Below are positions 56,854-64,000 of a stretch of DNA of 64,000 bases, piece after piece (the stretch's first letter is position 1; each line of letters begins with the position of its first letter). Below the pieces are notes generated by a model. It was given only the letters and a program-made list of their open reading frames with translations, ran no database searches and had not been told where the DNA came from. The DNA is from Enoplolaimus lenunculus (lineage: Eukaryota > Nematoda > Enoplea > Enoplida > Thoracostomopsidae): the NCBI GenBank assembly GCA_030248215.1, contig JASANG010002082.1, positions 1 to 64,000 of the forward strand, given 5' to 3'. Position numbers and translations under genes: made by a program.

Positions 56854-57131
56854 CGACCGTCCCTTATTTTCAGCTGCTGAGAACTCAGAACTAAAAACCG
56901 TCGTACCTTAGCCTACCCAACGTATCACACTAAATAAAGACAGTAATATTTTGTAATAACCTTCCATGCATTACTTGGTGGATTGCAATGCAGCAAGTGT
57001 ACGCTTTAGACTTATATTTTGTTTAGGCTTAGGCGTACGCTTAGGAGTAGACTTAGCGGTGGCGGATCCAGGATCTCAAAATGGGGGGGGGCCAAAATTT
57101 CACAGGTAATAAACTTATTTTTGACCCATAC

Positions 57132-57305
57132 TGTAGTGACCCAAATAAGAAGGGGGTCCACATTTTGAGTCCCAATTAATAGGAGTCCGTATCCCTAATA
57201 AGAATCCGTAAGCGGGTGAAGTCCTTAAGCACTTGTTTATTGTCCATAAATGTCTATTATCTCTAATGTAGCGCATAAATGACTCCAGGGCCAAGAAACT
57301 TTAAA
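57132..57305. repeat. Fragment of the fold-back family
   Basis: CTGTAGTGACCCAAATAAGA through GCGCATAAATGACTCCAGG, colinear with one arm of 41372-42295. A hAT-like end (GGCGGATCCAGG) lies just left at 57060. Confidence 0.75.
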
Positions 57306-58526
57306 GCGTGGTTATAGTATTGTGTATAAAACAGAGAAATAAACACCGTAGAACAGCAATTGACACTATATAATTTTTGTCGAGATGCTGTTGGGGGGGG
57401 CAGGGGTGGCCCCGTGGATGCGCCATTGTGTCTATGTACATTTTTCTTATTTGGGCCGAACAATTCGTTATACTATGTTATATGCGTTTTGAGGTTAATT
57501 TTGCCTGCTTTATGCTTTGTTTGAGTCAAGAAAATATTTTGGAATATTGTTGATGGTTTGGCGTCATTTTCGGTGGCGCTTAGATACGATTTCAGTTCCC
57601 TGGGCCAACATTTAGTGCACAATTCGTATCTTTAAGCCATCTTGGGTTTGTTAGTTGACGGACACAACTGCCCAGAAACTGCGGGACCCAGTCCCTACCC
57701 TGAAATGCACTCTGTTGCTAAGAAACTTTGTGCCCTTCCTCTTATGTTCAGTATACCCAAGGGTGGATCTAGGAATCGAATCCATTTCCGGCCACCAGAA
57801 CCGCGCAAAATTAGAAATTTGCATTCTGTTTATGTTATTAAAATTGCGTCTGGCTTCGCGCTCGCTTCGCTCAAGAGTTTTTATTACATCACCGTTTCAC
57901 CTCAGACAGACTTTTGAATAAACCGCTTTCACTTTGATAAGGAAACATATTGTGACAACGTCGTCGTAAGCGGAACAGCGAAAGTATGCAAATACTACAG
58001 GAAAATATCAGCCTGGGCTTAACTTTCTGGGTTGAAACATCGGCCCAGCCTGATCTTCCAAGATGTAAGATCAGACGGTGGAAAAATAGGCAGGTTACAT
58101 CGATTCCGAAATAACGGCCGAATATTGGGTCTTAAGACAAAATGGGCAAATTGTTAACCATGACTTAACAAATCCGGTAGTGTTCTTGCCAGTAACAGGG
58201 TTTGAGGGGGGGGAAGAATGTCGGAGAGCGAAAATTAGGCATATTTTTGTCACATCCCTCCAGGTATTTAAGGGTCGCAAAAATTAAATGAATTTGGAAT
58301 TTGAACTAACTGATTCTGAGTTAAAATCAGTTCTGGAATGTACAGGGTATTAAAAATTTACGATTGTTTATTGAATTTTTTTAGTTAATTTCATGGATAT
58401 ATGTTAGAAGTTTGCCGCAACATTATATATAGCGAGTTAATATGGCTTGAATAGCTGTTATTTCAAGCTTCCGTAAGATTTTTCCCTTTGGAAAAGTCTC
58501 ATTCCTGAAGGACGAAACAGTATTTC
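57306..58526. other. No gene seen
   Basis: Contains a fragment with GGTGGATCTAGGAATCG and GCGCTCGCTTCGCTC (57762-57890), probably an old hAT-like MITE, and G runs near 57390 and 58205. No coding signal. Confidence 0.45.
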
Positions 58527-58727
58527 GGTCTGTGTAAAAGATCAGGAGCAGAACGTTTATCTGTGAGAATGCAACAGAGTACATATAAGCTTGAAACTTT
58601 TTTGCTTAGGGTTCGGTGCAAGCTCCTTTATTATACTTAGGCTTAGGCTATTAGACAGTTAGGCTTAAGCTAAGGCTTAGGAATATGCTTATGCTACCGT
58701 TACGGCCCTGTTTTATACATTTTGGCC
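58527..58727. mobile_element. TTAGGC-core element
   Basis: GGTCTGTGTAAAAGATCAGG to TTTTATACATTTTGGCC, with CTTAGGCTTAGGC-type units and an internal ACTTTTTTGCTTAGGG block. Target duplication unclear. Confidence 0.7.
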
Positions 58728-59216
58728 CACTGGTGAACAGAAAAATACTACCAATTGCGGAACGTTTGCAAAACGAAAGCTAAACAATAATACAGACAGA
58801 CAGAGCGTATACATTTAAAGAAATTTAGCTTACGTTATCGCACTAAATTCAAATCTAAACTGTGAACAGTTTATAATATGAACGATAGCTTCTTCTAGAA
58901 TTTTCCAATGCTAAAATACAATGTGACCTATTAACGTTTTTGATATCGTATCACTAGAATGGCCGCAGGGATTTCATTTCGTGAGGGAATAATGTCACTC
59001 ACAAGTTATAACGCGTGCGCTTTGCTCACGCAACGTCGCACAATATAGTTAGCGGCGCGGAGTATGCAACTTTTGCGCAGACGGTGTCGCGGACATTTTC
59101 ATACCGTTGATGTTTGCCTTGAATGTCCCACTCAACTGTACAATAGGTATCGAATGTCTGCTATATAGATAGTTCGCTTAAAAACATTTATTTTTCGCAA
59201 AATTTTAGGTTTCTTC

Positions 59217-59930
59217 ATAATTTAGTTTTTCCTCAAAAATTTCGATTTCCCGCCAAAATTTAAATTTTGCAGCTAAAATTTAAATTGTCCCGCTAAAAGT
59301 TGAATGTTCCCGCTAAAAATTAAATGTTCCCGCCAAAATTTGAATATTCCCGCCAAAATTTAAATGTTCTCGTCAAAATTTGAATATTCCCACCAAAATT
59401 AGAATTTTCCGCCAAAATTTAAGTTCTCCCGCCAAAATTTGAATTTTCCCACCCAAATTTAAATACTGCCGCCATAATTTGAATTTTTCCGCAAATTTGG
59501 ATTTATAACCAAAATTTAAGTTCTTCCGCCAAAATTTTAATATTCCCTCCAAAATACAAATTCTCCCGTCTAATATCTAATTTACTACCAAAATTAGAAT
59601 TTTCCGCCAAAATTTAAGTTCTCCCGCCAAAATTTGAATTTTCCCACCCAAATTTAAATACTGCCGCCAAAATTTGAATTTTTCGGCAAATTTGGATTTA
59701 TAACCAAAATTTAAGTTCTTCCGCCAAAATTTGAATATTCCCGCATAAAATTAGTTCCCCAAAATTCAAATCCCCAAAATTTGAATTTCCCGCCAAAATT
59801 TGAATATTGGCGCTAAAATTTGAATTTCCAGCCAAAATTCCAATTCTCCCGCCAAAATTTGCATTTATACTCCAAAATTTGAATTTCCCGCCAAAATTTA
59901 AATTCTAACACCAGAAAATAAATTATCAAG
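59217..59930. repeat. 19-20-bp minisatellite, TTCCCGCCAAAATTTGAAT
   Basis: Roughly 33 diverged units. A block of about 195 bp within it is repeated (from about 59391 and again from about 59586), showing recent expansion. Several units contain TTTCCCGC, the core of E2F sites. It lies downstream of the gene at 60346-61841. Confidence 0.92.
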
Positions 59931-59960
59931 CACAAGAGGAAAAATGGGGGTTCTGGCACA

Positions 59961-60020
59961 CTTTTGCACTAGTTGGCACCATGCCAGCAAAAGTTGGCAC
60001 AGTTCCAACTAGTGCAAAAG
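59961..60020. repeat. 16-bp inverted repeat
   Basis: CTTTTGCACTAGTTGG (59961-59976) and CCAACTAGTGCAAAAG (60005-60020) are perfect complements around a 28-bp loop. Function unknown. Confidence 0.8.
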
Positions 60021-60345
60021 TTTTGAAAGGTCAATGTTAATGTGAAACAGTTCGCATATTTACAATGATGAAGCCTTGCGTTCTACATAACACCATAAAA
60101 ACCTATTGAAAAACACTAAAACAATTTTTCGCTTTGTGTATAAAAGCAAGCGATTATGTTTTGATCTTCTTATTCTTTATTATATTATGTTGGCTTTATT
60201 AATTGTTTTCATTGATGGCTCAATGTTTTTATGCCCCACACACACACATTTACACAATGAATTCTATGCATTTTTTTGCAAATTTAAAAAAATAATTACG
60301 CAACCAGTTTTTTTTTCATAAATGCTGATGAATATATCGTTGTGT

Positions 60346-61841
60346 TTACAACTTGGAAGCATATTCATTGAGTTTCGAAACAAATTTGTCAAGGCGTAGG
60401 CCTAGTTGTTCTAAATTGCTTTCGGTTAGGTTTGGTTGCATCTTAATGGCGCATACAGTCGATTCAGTTTCTACGCAAACAGCTTCTAGAAAGTCCATTA
60501 AAACAGATAATCCGTCTATTCTGGACGAATGCTTAAGGCATAGTTCAGTTTTATTCACCAATTCAGCGCTTCGATCTGGATCAGTGAAAGCGCAAGCGTT
60601 TTGAAATAGCTGAACATAAACTTTGCAAATCATTGCACAATAATCAACTGCAGAATCGCGGAAATCATTATATAGTTTGAAAATAGCTGGGCTGCTGTCC
60701 ATGACTGCTTCTACGTTGAGTTCATTGGATAAGTTGTTTGACGAGCTTTTTAAAGCAACTATGCAATTGGCAAACATTTCGCACGCGCGTGAGTAAGAGC
60801 TACAATGTAACAATTTAATTCGCCGGTAAACCGAAGATTTGGGAACGCCGTGTGTAAAATATTGTGTTTTTTCGAAACGCAAAATAGATAACTGTTGCCG
60901 AACTTTTCCACAGTTAGTAACACATGAATTTAAACTCGAGCATTGTTCATCCTTTAATGCTAACGCATTTACTCTAGCGGATTGAAATGTTGTGGCGTGT
61001 CGGCGAAAGTCTGATTGTACACGTTTCACAATTGGATTTGTATCACATTGCTCTAAAATAAACACATCTTTTACAAGTAACTTGCATTGCAAAATGACGC
61101 TAGCACGCAAACTCCAGCTTGCTGCTTTAGGGCACAATATCTTTTAAACTAAGGCGTATTTCAATGACATTTTTATGGAAAAATGAATTGAATTTCAAGC
61201 TCAAATTTACCTTTGTATTTAATTCTTGAATGTTTGGCATATGCGGCTGGTGAATCAAACAACCCTCGTTCGTAGCGCAAGTTAAAGTTTTCACTTGATT
61301 TCGATTTTGTTTGAGTAATTTTGCAGTTGTAGCTACATGCCAATGCACGTAGACGTTCCGTAAACTTTGTTGCCCCGAGAAGCTTATTCTCGCGACTGGT
61401 AACTGGAATACCATTTCGAAGGGGTACTACTTTTTCAAAATCAAATGTTGGAAAAATTGGAAAGTTACTACGTGTCAACTGTTTAATGCCAATATCATAT
61501 CGAGTTTTAAGACCCTTTTTGTTAAGCGAAACAGTGTTGTTGAAAATAATGCTCAATTGTTCTGCAATAAAATAGCCAATAAGTGCGCCACACAATGTTT
61601 TTCGTTGTGAAAGGGGCACCGAGCCAAAAATACCCAGTGGATACAACAGCACAGTAAACAGTATATATTCTAATCCGGCTAGTACGCAGTCTTGAATTTG
61701 CGGACCGCGGTTTGTAAAATGGGTTAAAAATGAATCCAAAAGTGATGATGCAGTGTCATTTGACGATCCCAGGCTAAGTTTTATTATTGTTACAAAATAA
61801 TCCCGCTTGCGATTGTAATTACTATCTTTAATTCTAGCCAT
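60346..61841 (-). CDS. Two-exon gene, about 469 aa, unknown function
   Basis: Minus strand. Exon 1 runs from ATG at 61841 to 61211 (AAAG before GTAAAT). The 86-bp intron ends at CTAAAG or three bases on at CAG; both keep the frame. Exon 2 is 61124-60346, ending TAA. The N-terminal third is basic (MARIKDSNYNRKRDYF) and has two hydrophobic stretches (LEYILFTVLLYPLGIFG and CGALIGYFIAEQLSIIF, about residues 57-100) that could be membrane segments or buried helices. The C-terminal half looks all-helical and has many scattered cysteines. No family recognised. A TTTATT at 60176-60181 would serve as the complement of an AATAAA signal. The gene is supported by length, composition and a clean phase-matched intron. 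Confidence 0.72.
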
Positions 61842-63240
61842 GTTAAAATATAATTTACTAATATTACGACTGAAAAATTAATTTGTACCGGACACTTTGC
61901 AAACTTTACTTATCACGGATTTATTCAAATTGTGCAATTCAAAAAATGGCTCAAGATAATGGACAAAGGTAACTGTTTTGTGCTTTTTTGCACTTAGGCT
62001 TTGCAAACGGGCTTTGGCGTGAGAAAGAACTGCTAGCTTTGCGTATATATAATGCCGACACTGCTCAATAAAATTTTAAACACAACAATGTGGGCTATTT
62101 CAATTACACATAAACATTGATTTCTCAAAATGTAACACAAACACAGTTGAAAGAAACACACACACAATTAGCCTAGCACTTTAAAATTTAATTTTAAAAA
62201 ATGTGAATATGTAAATGCAAGCAATGCAATGAGATTTTAAGAATGATGCGTTGGAGTTGTATTTAGAGGTTTGGGTTTTAACGCGAACATATTTTTTGTT
62301 GAGCTATTTGATATTTTAAGTTGGTTTCGCTTGGAACGCTTCCAACTGAAACACGAATGTATCATTTATTGCAAAAGTGAACCAAGATTGCTTAAGTTCT
62401 TGTATAATGAATGTAGATGTTGCACTTTATGTGCAACACTTGGTTGAAATTCAGCTTAAGCATTATAAAATCAGAATGCTCAAAAATTAAAAACTTGATT
62501 CATATTGAAAATACGCCGAGACCGGGTGTGTGTGCTACTGAAATGTCAGATTTGATTTTGTGTATTTTGTGAAATCGGTACACTAGGCTTTGAAAGAAAA
62601 CGATTAGATGGAAGCGAAATATTGGGTGTTGTGAAAACCAAAATAAAATACATTCGTTTTATAAAACCGTGTAATTTGGTGAATAGGTGAGATTTACTGG
62701 CACAACAAAAAGAGGCTGGGGCTGTTAAGTGATGTGATGTGCAGAAAATAAAACTTGTGAAATTTGTAAATTTCCAACAGCTTATATATAAAAATGTGGT
62801 CGGATGTTTTGAAACTGTGAGCATTGTGAATGGGTTGCAATGTGAATTTGTGTGAAAAAAGAACTTCATTACGTATGCAGACACTTGTTGTTGTTCCGTA
62901 AGAATGAATGAATGTAACCGATTGTCTGGTGTTGCTTGAAAATTTTTTTATGCGAATTGGTGTGTGCAAAAGGAGAACTCAATTACGTATGCAGACGGTT
63001 GTTGTTGCGTAAAATGTGCGTGAGAACGATGGTGGAATGAATAAGAGACTGAATGTCTAGCTGATTGTCTGCCTGGTATTAATTCAAATTTCTAGCGAGT
63101 ATTGCAATAATGTACAATGGTGGAATAGATAAATAGAAGCAGTAAACTTAAAACAAGGTGTAGAATAGGGAGAATATTATAGAAACAACTAAGTGTATGC
63201 AGTTACAACCTTCTGAGTTGTGTCAAATTGTATGTATTTT
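61842..63240. other. No gene seen
   Basis: Upstream of the 61841 gene, AT-rich, with CA-rich runs near 62150. A diverged direct duplication of about 120 bp lies at 62847-63080 (ATTACGTATGCAGAC in both units). Minus-strand frames of 91-112 codons here are biased by simple sequence. Confidence 0.5.
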
Positions 63241-63751
63241 AGAAACTCACGTAACTTTGGAGCTTTTTTGGGGCAAATATCAAAGGAAAGTTGCAGTAGT
63301 GACAAAACAAACGCAGACAAACTAGCTAAAAATTTGGAAAATCAGCATCGAGTTCAGCAAACAACTATTCCTGATGATGCAGGGGTAGTTTACGTCGCGA
63401 CAACAGATACAAGAAGTAGCTCATCTGGTACTTATACACCGAGTAAATCAGGCAAACGAAAACAGACCGATACATCTGGATATATATGAGTTCAAAAAAG
63501 CAATTGTTCGACCAACACCAGTCATTGACCACGGAGATCGACACTTTTGTTCCGCTACAATTACCCAGCGAGTTGACATATATTCCAGCGGTCGCCAAAT
63601 AAGCACAGAAAAGCGCGCTATTCTCGAATCACTGCATTCGTGGGGAGAAATGGCTGAATTTGATGTGAATGTTAGCACTCATGCAAGCCAAATCAATGTG
63701 CGAAAATCAAAAAACAATGATTGTCCAGAGCTTGATGACATATTGTTCTAA
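63241..63751 (+). CDS. 3' end of an unidentified gene
   Basis: After an acceptor-like TATGTATTTTAG, an open frame (NSRNFGAFLGQISKES..., to TGA at 63489) is rich in S, T and K. From about 63430 a second frame carries the stronger coding signal (KKAIVRPTPVIDHGDRHF, then SLHSWGEMAEFDVNV) and ends PELDDILF with TAA at 63749-63751. The two frames overlap, so either a small intron is missed or a base is wrong in the sequence. AATAAA at 63970-63975 may be the polyadenylation signal. No family recognised; 5' exons not located. Confidence 0.45.
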
Positions 63752-64000
63752 ATACAAATGTTTTGATTAATCGTTTTTGTTGAAAATCTACTATACTTAA
63801 ACCCGTGGAAAGCAGACACTTCTTCAGTTTCTCAAATTTTAGGCTGGAATTATAGCAGAAGTTTATTTAGTGTTTTATGATTGCACGCAGAGCTATAGCA
63901 GCAGAAATTGTTTGCAGCGTCCATAATAAGTTTCGTTAAAACTAATGTAATGTTTTGTGTTATAGAACCAATAAACAAGTACACATTATACAATAAAATG

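Noticed and set aside
62546-62969. 91-112-codon minus-strand frames
   Set aside because: Biased toward H, S, T and F by simple sequence, with no splice or start context.

Overview
The window reads as animal nuclear DNA: AT-rich, gene-poor, with spliced genes and a great load of repeats. Two signs point to a nematode or close relative, as inference only. Arrays of TTAGGC (seen as AAGCCT/AGGCTT), the telomere repeat of nematodes, recur throughout, and the one gene I can name is a CARD caspase that most resembles CED-3. No bacterial-type operons or ribosome binding sites were seen.

Layout. 1-13706 is a giant imperfect inverted repeat (arms about 6.6 kb, spacer about 0.5 kb), with no sure gene. 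13707-22165 is mostly small transposons plus one orphan exon block on the minus strand near 18.1-18.4 kb. 22166-23586 shows no gene. 23587-35301 holds one TTAGGC-bearing element split by a Ty3/Gypsy-type LTR element with unusually long (about 2.66 kb) LTRs. Part of that locus, flank plus LTR, appears twice, which looks like two alleles laid end to end. 35.3-42.4 kb holds a SINE copy, minisatellite, an intronless 385-aa gene for a predicted tail-anchored protein, a tRNA-like sequence and a 0.9-kb fold-back repeat. 42468-52337 (minus) is the caspase gene, for which ten phase-consistent exons (475 aa) can be read, with transposons in most of the longer introns. 52.5-58.7 kb is repeats again. 59.2-59.9 kb is a minisatellite rich in CCCGCC. 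60346-61841 (minus) is a two-exon gene of unknown function. 63.2-63.75 kb holds the 3' part of a plus-strand gene.

The most striking system is a family of about twenty short elements with GGCC-CATGT ends, 8-bp target duplications (eleven pairs read directly, identical or one base different) and a core of TTAGGC repeats. They look like non-autonomous DNA transposons that spread telomere-type repeats through the chromosome, in introns and inside other transposons. No transposase was found here.

Limits: all matches were made by eye. Percent identities, copy numbers and splice sites are readings, not computed results.
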